Of a stretch of DNA of 64,000 bases, positions 41,683 through 52,200 are shown in pieces. How positions within the stretch are numbered: position 1 is the stretch's first letter; each line of letters opens with the position of its first letter. This stretch comes from Bacteroidota bacterium. Its GTDB lineage: Bacteria; Bacteroidota; Bacteroidia; Chitinophagales; Saprospiraceae. A program made the position numbers and the translations under genes. The stretch covers positions 1 to 64,000 of the forward strand of contig PZPC01000008.1 in assembly GCA_003045895.1 (NCBI GenBank). Direction: 5' to 3'. The notes below the pieces were generated by a model, which made no database searches, was not told the DNA's origin, and was given only the letters and a program-made list of their open reading frames with translations.

Positions 41683-43494
41683 TTACTGGGGTATCCGAAC
41701 CCGGAAAGTACCGCTTACTGGTACATTAAACAATGGTTGTTGATTGCCATCCCAGCCATCAGAAGTACCCGAATAATTGCCTTCCAGGAAGCCGCCGGGG
41801 CCGCCATTGCTGGTTATATTAAGGGTTACGGAACCACAGGGAACAAAACAATCCAGGTAGCGATAAGAACCACCGGGACTATTTCCTCCGGAAACATAAT
41901 TAAACCCGACATCGTTACCGGAATAATTACCCGGAGCCAGGTCACTGACGTACAGGTTAATAGATGTCCGTATACCGGTACCACTGATTTGCTCTCCAGA
42001 AATCACACTGTAGGATGCAAAAATCAAACTATCTGGCGAAACGGTCAAACTGTCGATACTCAGACCAACCAGGTAGAAATAATCGGATGTGCCATCGTTA
42101 CTGGCGTCAATGAATTCTTCCAGCGGGTTATCGCAGGCAGCAATTGCGCCAATGTCCAAGTCTTCGGTAAAACTGTAGCTGGTTGTTTCCGTGGATTGGC
42201 TGTTCAGGAAATCAAAACCACGAACGGACACCTCGTTACTGGTACAGGAAGTTAAAGACAGGGAGAAATTGCCGTTTTCATCGGTTACTGCCACTTCAGA
42301 AAAGTAACTCCACCGGATTTGCACCAAACCGCCATCTACACCATTGCCGTCACAATCGGTCAGCTGCCCACTGAAGGTAGCCAAGTCAGCACTGTTGATC
42401 ACAAAACATTCCCCCAGGTTGGCATCGTCGCTGAATGGCCCCACGGAAAAAGATTGCAACTGACCACATTCGTCGTATACATTGAAGCCTATGGTTTCGT
42501 TGGCGGGTATGTACCCACTAAACTCGCCGTTGGTATTGGCCGATCCGTAGCCAAAATTCCAACCATTATCCAGGGAAACCACCCGGAAGTGTTGGCTAAC
42601 GGCGGGAGATCCGTCGTCGTATACGAAACAGCCATTCACAAACACCAATTCATCAGTAGGGACATCAATGTTCCAATCCGTGAAGTGACTCACTTCGCCC
42701 ACGTAAAGATTACCGTTGAGGTTGGCACTGCCTTCTTCGATCCAGACGCCATCGGTTTCGTCGAAGTACCAGAGTGGAATTTCGGCGGGGGCATTGGCCA
42801 GCAGGCTGCCAGGTACCGTAAACTGTAGGGTTGCCCGCTTGCCGGGCGCAACTTGTAATGCGTTGCCAGCACCGTCCAGCAATTCCACTGCGACCATGCC
42901 CATGGAGGCCATCATCACCTCTTCACCCTTGGTGTTGACACCAAAAAGGCCGCCGGGCATGATGTCGGCAATGTTATTAGCCACCGGATTCATATAGGCT
43001 GCTACCACCTGTACCGTGCCGGTATACGTATTGTTCTGGGCATCGATCACCCCGTTGGCCGGCAGGCTGACCTCAGCGCCACCCACCGTCACACTTCCCC
43101 CCTGGGCACCATTGAAGGAACCTACAATAGTTTTGGGTTTGAGTTCAATGGTACTGACATTGCGGGATCCGTTGCTGACGTAAAGCCGGTCGGAACCCTG
43201 AAAATAGCCCTGCTTATAAGCTTTGACGTAAGTGCCCCGGGCGTTCATTTGGATATCGCGAAACTGGTACAGTCCCGCTTCGTTGGTGACGGCGGCGTGG
43301 CTGCCCACGCGCACCATCACGTCGCTGATGCCGGTACCGTCGGGCCCCACGATCTGGCCGCTCAGGCTGCCGGTAACCAGGACGATCGGCGGTTGGTAGT
43401 CGGTTTGGGTAATGCGGATGTCTTCGCTATCCTTGCGGCAACTGAAAGTCACCAAAGGCAGGAGCAGGAAAAAAAAGAACCAATTTTTCATCAT
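41683..43494 (-). CDS. Large lipoprotein with CarboxypepD_reg-like repeats
   Basis: 603 residues. The lipoprotein signal MMKNWFFFFLLLPLVTFSC has its lipobox Cys at 19. After a short linker comes a CarboxypepD_reg-like domain (GSLSGQIVGPDGTGISDVMV, about 46-118). A middle region has GGAEVSLPANGVID and WYFDETDGVWIEEGSANLNG, and two further beta-sandwich-like repeats (FSGYIPANETIGFNVYDECG; FSGQLTDCDGNGVDGGLVQI) follow. The C-terminal 120 residues are Ser/Gly-rich. It has the look of an outer-membrane-anchored, surface-exposed lipoprotein. First gene of the operon with the ECF sigma factor and its membrane partner, so it may be the signal-sensing component or a main target; that is inference. Confidence 0.75.
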   Translation of the reverse strand: MMKNWFFFFLLLPLVTFSCRKDSEDIRITQTDYQPPIVLVTGSLSGQIVGPDGTGISDVMVRVGSHAAVTNEAGLYQFRDIQMNARGTYVKAYKQGYFQGSDRLYVSNGSRNVSTIELKPKTIVGSFNGAQGGSVTVGGAEVSLPANGVIDAQNNTYTGTVQVVAAYMNPVANNIADIMPGGLFGVNTKGEEVMMASMGMVAVELLDGAGNALQVAPGKRATLQFTVPGSLLANAPAEIPLWYFDETDGVWIEEGSANLNGNLYVGEVSHFTDWNIDVPTDELVFVNGCFVYDDGSPAVSQHFRVVSLDNGWNFGYGSANTNGEFSGYIPANETIGFNVYDECGQLQSFSVGPFSDDANLGECFVINSADLATFSGQLTDCDGNGVDGGLVQIRWSYFSEVAVTDENGNFSLSLTSCTSNEVSVRGFDFLNSQSTETTSYSFTEDLDIGAIAACDNPLEEFIDASNDGTSDYFYLVGLSIDSLTVSPDSLIFASYSVISGEQISGTGIRTSINLYVSDLAPGNYSGNDVGFNYVSGGNSPGGSYRYLDCFVPCGSVTLNITSNGGPGGFLEGNYSGTSDGWDGNQQPLFNVPVSGTFRVRIPQ

Positions 43495-43719
43495 TTATGT
43501 TTTTGTGAAGCGGTTGCTCCACCAGGTTGCGGAAGAAATTCATTGCGTGCACAACCTAATAATCGGACGTCAGCAAGAAATGCTGCACGAGTGGGTATTT
43601 TTTTTTGTTTATAGTCCTCCAAGGCAGGATTTGTCCTACCGTCGTTCGCCGACACCGCTCACCTAAAGGTTTCCGGGGGTTACCATTTCAACCAATCACC
43701 TCCCGAGTGGCAACCAACT

Positions 43720-44745
43720 TTAAGCTAATGTTGCCAAAAAGGTCATCGTATCTACGCCGTCGGCATAATCATCCAGGGCGGGTTGTTGGGCTTCACCAAA
43801 GCCAAAGGTTTTAATACCGGGCAAGGTCAATTGACTAACCACGAGCTGAATTTCTTCCTCCCGGGAAAGGAGTTCCTCCACCAATTCAGCTGCTTCCCGG
43901 TAGTATTCATAGTACAACCCCGCAATGGGCGATTGCAGGGACACATCTTCCCGCAGGAGGATACAGCCATTGGCTTGAAAGTCTACCTTATTGAGTAAAA
44001 ACAGGGCGTAATTGTAATCGAAATTGTTTTTGTACTTGGTGTGGAGAATGATCTCCCGGTACCCATGCAAGGCTTCCAATAAGGGATCAAAATTATAATC
44101 CGCGGGCAGGTACAACTTGGAGACGTTGCGGCAGCCCAATCCAAAATAATCGAAAACATCGCGGCCTAAAGCGTGTAATTCTTCGGCCGTCTCCTGACCC
44201 GTAAGCACGGCTACTGCGTTGCGGTTGCGGCGAATAATGTGGGGATATTGACCAAAGTAAGCCTGAAAGTAGCGTGCCGAGTTGTTGCTGCCCGTAGCAA
44301 TGATCGCGGAAAAATCATGCAGCCGATTCGTTACGTCGAAATAAGCCGCCGTGCGGGGATCGATCTGTTGGAAGGCCCGCAGCAGTGCCGGCAAGAGGTA
44401 GGGATCTTTTTCCGAGAGCTTTATCCGTGCCCGATGCCCGGCGGCAAAGACGCAAAGCAGATCGTGAAAGCCCACCAGGGGCAAATTACCGGCCATGACC
44501 AGTCCTATCCAGCGGGCATCCGTTTCCTCCGGAATGGAGTAGGCAGCCAACCAGGTGGCCAGTTTTTCTGCAACCAGCAGCTGGTCGGCGATGGCTTGAA
44601 TGGCTTTTTGCTGGTTCGGCTCGGTAAACCAGGGGTTGTGGATAGCCGTGCGCTTGATCGTTGCGTCCAGGTATTCATCGTGGCCAGCGCGGAGCCAGTC
44701 GCCTAACTTTCCGAGGGCCGCTATTCTTTCCGACTTCGTCATCAT
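43720..44745 (-). CDS. Acyl-CoA reductase (LuxC family)
   Basis: 341 residues from ATG 44745. A longer frame opens at 45018, but its first 91 residues are the antisense-like Arg-rich shadow of the upstream gene, and the ATG at 44745 overlaps that gene's TGA as ATGATGA. The LuxC-type aldehyde-dehydrogenase fold is visible: IGLVMAGNLPLVGFHDLLCV, IIATGSNNSARYFQAYFG, RRNRNAVAVLTGQET and the catalytic Cys context FGLGCRNVSKLYLP. The enzyme reduces fatty acyl-CoA to aldehyde with NADPH. There are no lux genes nearby, so it more likely feeds lipid or alcohol synthesis. Last of three coupled genes. Confidence 0.9.
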   Translation of the reverse strand: MMTKSERIAALGKLGDWLRAGHDEYLDATIKRTAIHNPWFTEPNQQKAIQAIADQLLVAEKLATWLAAYSIPEETDARWIGLVMAGNLPLVGFHDLLCVFAAGHRARIKLSEKDPYLLPALLRAFQQIDPRTAAYFDVTNRLHDFSAIIATGSNNSARYFQAYFGQYPHIIRRNRNAVAVLTGQETAEELHALGRDVFDYFGLGCRNVSKLYLPADYNFDPLLEALHGYREIILHTKYKNNFDYNYALFLLNKVDFQANGCILLREDVSLQSPIAGLYYEYYREAAELVEELLSREEEIQLVVSQLTLPGIKTFGFGEAQQPALDDYADGVDTMTFLATLA

Positions 44746-45281
44746 GGGTGTCCGGTCCTTAGTAACTCTAATGCTTCTTTGTTCATGGTACGCAACAAGG
44801 CCATGTTGCGGGTGGGAATATCCGCAATATCGGGATGTTGCACGACGGCTTCCGTCACGCTCTCCTGCCGCAACAAGTGCAAGAGCGGATAAGGTGAGCG
44901 ATTGGTATAGTTGGCCAGGTCGGCGGGGCCGGCATCGTCGAAGTAATAGTCGGGGTGAAACCCAACAACCTGGATGAGTTCCGCAATGTCGTTTTCTTCC
45001 AGGATCTCCGTTACCCATTCCAGGTAGGCCCAGAAGTCGTCAAAATCCAGCAGGAGATTGGGATGTACGAGTAAAGTGGTTTCCAGCTGGTCCCGTGGGG
45101 TGTCCACCAAGGCAGCCAATTCCGCCAGCAAAGCCTGCGTCAGCTCGGTTTCTACGGTGCTTTCTAGCACCTTGATACGCACCAACTTCTGGGCCAGCGG
45201 CCGCTTGGCGAAAGGGCAAACGTTTAGCCCTACGATAAAGCTTTCCAGCCACTGGCTGACGGTTGTTTGGTACGTACTCAA
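44742..45281 (-). CDS. DUF1415 family protein
   Basis: 179 residues. The VSQWLESFIVGLNVCPFAKR start and the RSPYPLLHLLR segment are those of the DUF1415 family, whose function is unknown. It starts in an ATGA overlap with the pseudouridine synthase gene (45278-45281) and ends in an ATGA overlap with the acyl-CoA reductase gene, so all three are translationally coupled. There are no transmembrane segments; it is predicted cytoplasmic. Confidence 0.85.
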   Translation of the reverse strand: MSTYQTTVSQWLESFIVGLNVCPFAKRPLAQKLVRIKVLESTVETELTQALLAELAALVDTPRDQLETTLLVHPNLLLDFDDFWAYLEWVTEILEENDIAELIQVVGFHPDYYFDDAGPADLANYTNRSPYPLLHLLRQESVTEAVVQHPDIADIPTRNMALLRTMNKEALELLRTGHP

Positions 45282-46342
45282 GGCATGTTGGTTTTACCAG
45301 CCTGCCGCTGCGCGACGTAGTCGCGCCACAAGGTCAGGCTGTCGTTAAAATCTTCGGGGAGTTCCGATTCAAAAAAGACCCGTTCACCGGTACGCGGGTG
45401 GATAAAACCCAATGATTTGGCGTGCAGGCCTTGCCGGGGCAGAACCTGAAAAATACGCTCAACGTACTGTTTGTATTTGGTATAAACCGTACCCTTGACA
45501 ATTTTATCCCCACCGTATTTGCTGTCGCTGAACAGCGGATGCCCCAGGTGTTCCATGTGTACACGGATCTGGTGCGTACGACCGGTTTCCAGGTTACACT
45601 TGACCAGCGTAACGTAGTACAGGCGTTCCACCACCTCGTAGTGCGTCACCGCCCATTTGCCTTTGTCCTCGTCTTCGGGGTAAACCATGTATTTTTTGGC
45701 ATCGCGGTAATCGCGGCCGATGTGCCCGGTGATGGTGCCTTTGTCTTTTTCCAGGTCGCCCCAAACCAGGGCGTAGTACGTCCGTTCAATGGTGTGGTCA
45801 AAAAACTGTTTGGCCAGGTGGGTCATGGCAAAATCGGTCTTCGCGATCACCATCAGGCCCGACGTATCTTTGTCGATGCGGTGCACCAGCCCAATGCGGC
45901 TGTTGGGGTTGCCGTCCAGCACCGGTAGGTCATCCCCAAAATAATAAGCCAGGCCATTGACCAGGGTTCCCGTCCAGTTGCCTACCCCGGGGTGTACCAC
46001 CAGTCCGGGCGGCTTGTGGAGAATGAGCAGATCTTCGTCTTCGTAGCGAATATCCAGCGGAATATTCTCCGGCAGCAGGGAAGTTTCTTCGGAGAATGCC
46101 CGCGGCAGGACGATATAAATATGTTCGCCGGGTTTCACCTTATGGTTGGCCTTGACGGGCTTGCCATCAACGGTGATGGAACCCGCTTTAATAGCATTCT
46201 GAATGCGATTCCGGGAAGATTGCAGCCGCCCGTGTAGGAACTTGTCTATCCGCAGCTGGTCTTGCTTTGGATCCACAACAATTTCTTTGGTTTCGAAATA
46301 ATCATCACTGGCAGTTTCCTGCACTTCTAAATCCTCTTGCAT
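45278..46342 (-). CDS. RluA/RluD family 23S rRNA pseudouridine synthase
   Basis: 354 residues. An N-terminal S4 RNA-binding domain (LRIDKFLHGRLQSSRNRIQN, about 30-90) is followed by the RluA catalytic domain with the HRIDKDTSGL motif, in which Asp157 is the catalytic residue. The conserved LETGRTHQIRVHMEHLGHPL segment follows. It isomerises uridine to pseudouridine in rRNA, most likely the RluD positions of helix 69, judged by length and the S4 domain. First of a three-gene coupled operon. A -7 motif lies 18 bases upstream. Confidence 0.94.
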   Translation of the reverse strand: MQEDLEVQETASDDYFETKEIVVDPKQDQLRIDKFLHGRLQSSRNRIQNAIKAGSITVDGKPVKANHKVKPGEHIYIVLPRAFSEETSLLPENIPLDIRYEDEDLLILHKPPGLVVHPGVGNWTGTLVNGLAYYFGDDLPVLDGNPNSRIGLVHRIDKDTSGLMVIAKTDFAMTHLAKQFFDHTIERTYYALVWGDLEKDKGTITGHIGRDYRDAKKYMVYPEDEDKGKWAVTHYEVVERLYYVTLVKCNLETGRTHQIRVHMEHLGHPLFSDSKYGGDKIVKGTVYTKYKQYVERIFQVLPRQGLHAKSLGFIHPRTGERVFFESELPEDFNDSLTLWRDYVAQRQAGKTNMP

Positions 46343-46359
46343 GGTGGTATTTTGAACTG

Positions 46360-46367
46360 CAAAAATA
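46360..46367 (-). promoter_or_regulatory. Putative -7 promoter element of the pseudouridine synthase operon
   Basis: Minus-strand TATTTTTG, exact TAnnTTTG match, 18 bases before the ATG at 46342. A TTGG (46383-46386, minus strand) lies 15 bases further upstream. Confidence 0.45.
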
Positions 46368-46462
46368 ACAATTAATTAGCTTCCAATAGCAAGTCCGCGC
46401 GATCTTCGCAACCAACGGTGTACTATTGCCGTTACTTTCACAGCTTTTCAAAACCTACGACT

Positions 46463-47662
46463 ATGTCAGACCAATCCTTCGGCCCTGGTTCTATTAGTGC
46501 ACGCGACCCGCAGTGGGAAGCGGGCAACGCGCCGCACCAGTTGCCTATTTACGCTGCTTCCTCTTTTGTTTTCGACAGTATCGAACAAGGTATTGCTATT
46601 TTTGAAGGCGAGCAGCCGGGAAATATCTACTCCCGTTTCGGCAATCCGACCGTAACGGCGGTAGCGGATAAAATTGCCTTGCTGGAAAGCCGGGGGTTGG
46701 CCGTTCCGGCCTTCGGGTTGCTGACCAGCTCCGGCATGGCAGCCATTTCCGTGCTGGCGTTGGGGCTCCTGAAGTCGGGCGACAGCCTGGTTACACAAGC
46801 GGACCTGTACGGTGGCACCGTGGCCTTATTCCGGGATATTTTGCAGCCGCTGGGTATTCAACTCATCACCCATGACCTGCGCGACGCCGGCGGGTTGACC
46901 CAGTTGCTCGAAAAAGAGCCCAGCGTCAGGATGATCTACTGCGAGACCCCCTCCAATCCGGTACTGCGTTGCGTAGACCTGGAACAACTGGCAGCCCTGG
47001 GCAAAGCATACGGTTGCTACACGGTGGTTGACAACACCTTCGCCACCCCCATGTTACAGCAACCGCTGGCCCACGGCATTGATTTTGTGTTGCATTCCAC
47101 CACCAAATACCTCAATGGACACGGCACCGGAACCGCCGGGGTGTTGGTTGGTCAGGACGAAGAGCTGGTCAAGGGGAGGCTGCTGCCGGTTCTCCGCCTA
47201 CTGGGCTGTAATGCCAGCCCCTGGGAAGCGTGGCTGCTGCACAACGGCATGAAAACCCTGGCGCTGCGCATGGAGCGCCACTGCCTGAACGCCCAACTCA
47301 TCGCCGACTACCTCGCTCCGCACCCACAAGTACAACAAGTCAATTACCTGGGGCTACCGGAACACCCGGACTACGAACTGGTTCAACGCCAGATGCAAGG
47401 CCCCGGTGGCATGATCAGCTTTGAACTTCAGGGCGGCCTGGCGGCGGGAAAAGCCTTCATGAACAAACTCCGTTTTTGCACCCTCACCCCTACCCTGGGC
47501 GATGTCGATACGTTGGTCTTGCACCCGGCTACCATGTCGCACCGGGCTATACCGCCCGCGATTCGTGCAGCGCACGGCATTACCGATGGACTGGTACGCA
47601 TTTCCGTGGGTATTGAAGATGTGGCGGATATCATCCATGACCTGAAACAGGCATTGGGGTAA
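46463..47662 (+). CDS. PLP-dependent trans-sulfuration enzyme (cystathionine synthase/lyase or methionine gamma-lyase family)
   Basis: 399 residues from ATG 46463, chosen over an in-frame ATG at 46418 because the family starts near GSISARDPQWEAGNAPHQLP. The PLP lysine is Lys215 in HSTTKYLNGHGTG. SRFGNPTVTAVADKIALLES, TSSGMAAISVLALGLL, YCETPSNP and VVDNTFATP are all family motifs. It acts on sulfur amino acids (cystathionine, homocysteine or methionine); the exact reaction is not decidable by reading. It is divergent from the pseudouridine synthase operon and followed by a 240-base gap. Confidence 0.92.
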   Translation: MSDQSFGPGSISARDPQWEAGNAPHQLPIYAASSFVFDSIEQGIAIFEGEQPGNIYSRFGNPTVTAVADKIALLESRGLAVPAFGLLTSSGMAAISVLALGLLKSGDSLVTQADLYGGTVALFRDILQPLGIQLITHDLRDAGGLTQLLEKEPSVRMIYCETPSNPVLRCVDLEQLAALGKAYGCYTVVDNTFATPMLQQPLAHGIDFVLHSTTKYLNGHGTGTAGVLVGQDEELVKGRLLPVLRLLGCNASPWEAWLLHNGMKTLALRMERHCLNAQLIADYLAPHPQVQQVNYLGLPEHPDYELVQRQMQGPGGMISFELQGGLAAGKAFMNKLRFCTLTPTLGDVDTLVLHPATMSHRAIPPAIRAAHGITDGLVRISVGIEDVADIIHDLKQALG

Positions 47663-47900
47663 TAGCCCTGGTTTTTAACGGCTGCTTTTAAAATGCTTCG
47701 GTTGTCGTGGTTATAGGTGCTGGCGTTAAACTTCCCTTAACGCTCATTAACCCTCTTTAACCATGGCTGGCACTTACTTAACTTTTTCAAAGGCATCTGG
47801 CAGGGTGGCTCGCCCTATCTTTAAGGTAGGAATTGTAGCCCGGTCAGACCATTCTCTACAACGAAGCGAAACCCATTGAACGACCGTTAAACGAAGAGCC

Positions 47901-49100
47901 ATGAAAAACCTTGCGTCCATTACCAGCATCCTGATCGTCTTTTTATTTTTGTTATTACAAAGCTGTTCTTCTGCTGAAAAACTGGTAGAAACCGGCCAGT
48001 ACGACCAGGCTATTGCCCTGGCTCAAAAGCGGCTGAGTGGCAAAGACCGGAAGAATCCTAAACTGGTACGGGCTGCCGAAGATGCCTTTGCCAAGATTAC
48101 GGTGCGCAATCTCCGCGAGATCGACCGGCTGAAAGGGGCCAATCAGGACGAAAACTGGGGCACCATCAACAGCCTCTACCGCGACATCCGCAAGCGGCAG
48201 GACGCCCTGGCTCCCTTGTTACCCCTCACGGACAAGAATGGTTACACGGCCACCTTCAATTTTGTGGAAGTTGACCGACTGGAGCAGGAAAGCCGCAACA
48301 AGGCGGCTGCCTATCACTACCAGGAAGCTAACCGATTGCTGGCCCTCGCCGAAAAAGGAGATAAGCCTGCGGCCCGTGCCGCTTACCGGGACCTGGAGCA
48401 AACCCTGCGTTATTTCCGCAATTACCGCGATGCGGCACAGCTGCAAAACCGGGCCCATGAGTTGGGTACAACCCACATTGTGGTGAAGGTCGAAAATGTA
48501 GCCCCGGTGGTGACTCCCGTAGCTTTTGAACGCCAGTTGCAGCAAGTCAACGTGGCCGACCTCAACAATTTCTGGCAGCAGTACCACCTGGACAACAATC
48601 CTCGCTTTGCGTATGACTACCAGATCAAGTTGAAAATCACGCAAATTTCCGTTAGTCCGGAAGTCGTGCGCGAACGCGAATACGTAGACACCCGCACCAT
48701 TGAGGACGGCTACGAATACATCTTAGATACCCGCGGCAACGTGAAGAAAGACTCTTTGGGCAACGACATCAAGGTGCCGAAAAAAATAACCATTCAGGCT
48801 GTTGTCCTGGAAGTGTTGCAGCAGAAAGAAGCTACCGTAGCGGGAACCGTAGAGGTATACAACCTGCACGAACGGCGCCTGGTCCGTTCACAGCCGCTGA
48901 ACGCTACCACGGTATTCGAGAACTATGCTTCTACTTTCCGGGGAGATGAAAGAGCTCTGAGCAATGATACGCGCCGTCGGATCGGGAACCGTCCGGTACC
49001 GTTCCCACCCAACGAAGTGATGATCCTGCAAGCAGCCGACGAGTTGAAGCCCGCCCTGATGGATCGGATTCTGGATTACAATAACCTGGTACAGCTTTAA
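47901..49100 (+). CDS. Lipoprotein of unknown function with TPR-like helical segment
   Basis: 399 residues. Lipoprotein signal MKNLASITSILIVFLFLLLQSC with lipobox Cys22. Residues about 28-190 are helical with TPR-like spacing (VETGQYDQAIALAQKRL; YHYQEANRLLALAEKGD; LRYFRNYRDAAQLQNRAHEL). The second half is mixed, with IVVKVENVAPVVTPVAFERQ and a Thr/Val/Glu-rich region (VREREYVDTRTIEDGYEY). No recognised family. A strong terminator follows. The upstream gap has a TATCTTTA near-match to the -7 motif at 47816-47823. Confidence 0.65.
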   Translation: MKNLASITSILIVFLFLLLQSCSSAEKLVETGQYDQAIALAQKRLSGKDRKNPKLVRAAEDAFAKITVRNLREIDRLKGANQDENWGTINSLYRDIRKRQDALAPLLPLTDKNGYTATFNFVEVDRLEQESRNKAAAYHYQEANRLLALAEKGDKPAARAAYRDLEQTLRYFRNYRDAAQLQNRAHELGTTHIVVKVENVAPVVTPVAFERQLQQVNVADLNNFWQQYHLDNNPRFAYDYQIKLKITQISVSPEVVREREYVDTRTIEDGYEYILDTRGNVKKDSLGNDIKVPKKITIQAVVLEVLQQKEATVAGTVEVYNLHERRLVRSQPLNATTVFENYASTFRGDERALSNDTRRRIGNRPVPFPPNEVMILQAADELKPALMDRILDYNNLVQL

Positions 49101-49196
49101 GGCAGCTCCCCCCCAAGGGCAAATTTAATCAACTACCGCAGTAGAAAACCAAACCCCAAACACGCCCCCAACCCTTGGGTATAAACCAAATGTAAG

Positions 49197-49232
49197 GCCC
49201 ATCATCCGCACGGACGATGGGCTCTTTTTTTT
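49197..49232 (+). terminator. Rho-independent terminator after the TPR-like lipoprotein gene
   Basis: GCCCATCATCCG (49197-49208) pairs with CGGACGATGGGC (49211-49222) with one mismatch and a 2-base loop as drawn, followed by TCTTTTTTTT. It sits between two convergent genes. Confidence 0.85.
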
Positions 49233-49242
49233 ACCGCTATTA

Positions 49243-52200
49243 TTATTGTACCGCCTGGATACGGCGCAGGAACAAATTGGCCGAACCAGCATCTACCGCC
49301 TGGATCTCGTAAGTTTCGCCATCAGGCATTTTGGTGATGAGTTCACTGGCCTTCATCCCTTCCAATTGTTGCATGAAAACCGTATTGTTGGAAGTGATAC
49401 TGAGGATGCCACTTTTGAAACCAAAGAAATAAAACAACCCACTGGGCGATTTCAGGTACACGTACAAGCGGTCGTCTTTTTCGGCACTGGGCATTTTGAG
49501 TTCGACATAACATTCAACGGTCTTGTTCAGGGATTCTCCGTTGATGCTAATGAGTCCATTTTCCTTGCTGGTAGACACGAATGACTGGTAGTCTTCGTGC
49601 CACTTCATGGGCAATTTACTGAACAAGAACGCGTAGGGGTTCACCCGTTTAGGCATATCCAGAAAGCCGAGAGCCAGCCCATCCAGCGCATCACGCCGTT
49701 CTTTGGATTCCGGAAACAGTTCTTCCACCGTCTTCTTAAAGAAGGCAATGTCCGTCAGGTAGCCGATGGGGCGGGCCTCAAAGGCAGCGGAGACAAAATC
49801 ATTGAACACAATTTTCATTAAGGCTTCGGGCATTGGCATCTTTAGGCCCATCATCCATTCTGCTGTGACCTCAATTTTCTCCACTTCCGGAGCTGGTTCT
49901 GGTTCTACCGGCACCAACGGTTCGTCAGCCAACATAATATTGGGCTTATTATCAACGCTATCAGCAGCCTCCTCTTCCGGCTTAGGGGGCGGAAAAGTAG
50001 TGAAGGCGCGGCCAGCAGCGTCGACACTCACGTATTTCAACTCGGAACCCAGGGTAAACTTTCCTTCGAATTCAGCGCTGCCATCGCTGTTTTTGAAAAG
50101 CATCTTATTCCCCACCCTTTCGTTCCTAACGACCACCGAAGAGTCGCCGAACACAAACTGATCTTTATCCTTCAGGTACCGGAATACGCCTTTAGAAAGG
50201 GATAGCATCGGCCGATCTTTGCGAAACAGCAGCGGAGTCAGGATTCGCGGGTAAATCGTACCAAATTCTTTGGACAGGAATAAGCCGGTAAAAAGTGGTT
50301 CGCTATCGTAACTCTTGGGGACATCGTAATTGATAACGAGGTCGTTTTTATCACCTTCGAAACTGACGGTAAACCAGTATTTATTGGGTAAATTTTCAGC
50401 AACGATTCGGGCAAAACCATTAAAATTTAAACTTTTCGACCCGGCATCCAGGCTAATGGTACCCCGAAACTGGGTTTTATTATCGATGTAGAAAGTATCT
50501 GCGGGTTCTATTTCACCGGTTGCCCGGGTAGCGGTCAGCTTATCCTTGTAAGCGCCCTTCCCGATAGGCTGGCCAATGATATTCTGCAACTCGAATTCTT
50601 GTTGGTGAGTGCCTACGTTGTACTCATAAAAACCGCTGGCTTCGTACATGCGGCGGCCTTTGACCGCGACGGTAGCCCGGTTGATGACGTGGTACCGGTT
50701 GATGGTATCGGCAATGATCCGGGCATTCTTCAAAATTGCCATTTCTGCATTTGGGGCAATCTCCACGTACTGGCTGTCGGGGTAGATTAAAGCATCAGCA
50801 GTCACAATGTAGTCTACACCCACAATTTGCAGCAAGCTATTTTTCAGGTTATAAGTGGCTTCCTTACCCCGGAATCTGAGCGAATCCTGATCGGGGTGGA
50901 TAGAAGTAAACAAGGCGGGTTGTCCCTCCTCCGACTCAAACTTAATCGTGCTGCCTTTCATGTCCCAGTCGAACTCGTTCATGGTGGTGAGGTACTGGTT
51001 GTAGGGCAAAATGGTCACCACCGATTCGTCGTTGGCCTCGAAGTGGCCAATACTTTTATCAAAGTCGAGGGAGCCTTTGACGTTGCTGGTTTCCAGCGCC
51101 AGGCGATCACCTACCTCCAGTGCTTTAATCTGGATATTCATGGTGTCGGCCTGGGCGTCGTTCGGGCCAAAAGAAAAAATCGGGGAATTAGCTACGGCCA
51201 GGCTCCAACCGAGTTTTCCGGCACCACGCAAACTTGCGGGTGTGAGTACCAGCGACCCATCGAGCTGGTGATCACCTTGTTTAAACATTTCAAAAGGTGC
51301 CTCGGCACTTCTTACAATCAAACTGTCACTATAGGGGCGCCATTCGATATTTACCTGTTCACCGTGCACCTCCGGCACGGGTACAGGCCCTTCCCGGTCT
51401 TCCTGCAGATCAAAAGCTTCTGCGCTTCCAGTCGTCAGTTTAGGCATAAAAGTCAGGTCATCCGAATTAATCTTAGCCGCCAGGTAATCTAAGCGTCCTT
51501 TGCCGAGCAGGCCTTTGTTGCTCAGGTCCAATTCACCCGAAAAAGTGCCTTTGTTGTCATAGGTAGGAAAACCGGCGGTGGGCGTTTTGGTCGAAAAGCC
51601 CAGCGACTGATCTTCCTCCTGCAAGACCAGGGTTTCATTAATTTCAGGAAACATGTTGTTGGAAAAGAGCCGGCCCTTGAACTTCACATCCTGAGGTCCG
51701 AAAATATCGAGGTGATCAAAGGTAAAAGGCTGCAATTCAAAGAAAAAAGAATCGCGGGCATAGACACCACCCTGGGTGGTCGTTTTATCGTAGTAAACGA
51801 AACTGTTGGTCTTGCTTTGCAGCGATGGAAAGATGAAAATATTTTTTCGTCCCGACTTATTGTTCGGTGCATCCACCAGTAAAACACCACTGAGGTGCTC
51901 AATGCGGGAATCCATACTCAGGGCAATGGGTTGCTGGTTATCGTCTACGGCACCCGTTGGGATAAACAGATCGAAATAACGAACAGAATCCATTTGAACA
52001 ATAAAATCCTGGTATTTAAAACGGAAATCTTTACCCTCGAATACAGCAAAACCGGCAAAAAGGCGGCCATCAAAATCAAAATTGCGATCCCCCCGCAGGT
52101 AGGCTTGCTGCGCGGCCGGCCGGGCAGCTACCCGCTGCGTCTTACTGAATTCGATTTTATTGACGCCATTGAGCAGGGAATACCCATTCGACAGGCTGAT

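Noticed and set aside
43495-43719. Gap between the large lipoprotein and acyl-CoA reductase genes as a possible repeat or small gene
   Set aside because: I saw no clear inverted repeat, promoter or coding signal; the short frames there read as Pro/Arg-rich noise.
43720-44745. A luminescence (lux) operon suggested by the LuxC-family reductase
   Set aside because: There are no luxA, luxB, luxD or luxE genes; the reductase is coupled to DUF1415 and a pseudouridine synthase.
44746-45018. A 91-residue N-terminal extension of the acyl-CoA reductase
   Set aside because: It is Arg/Cys/Pro-rich out-of-frame sequence of the overlapping DUF1415 gene; the ATGATGA overlap at 44742-44745 gives a natural coupled start.
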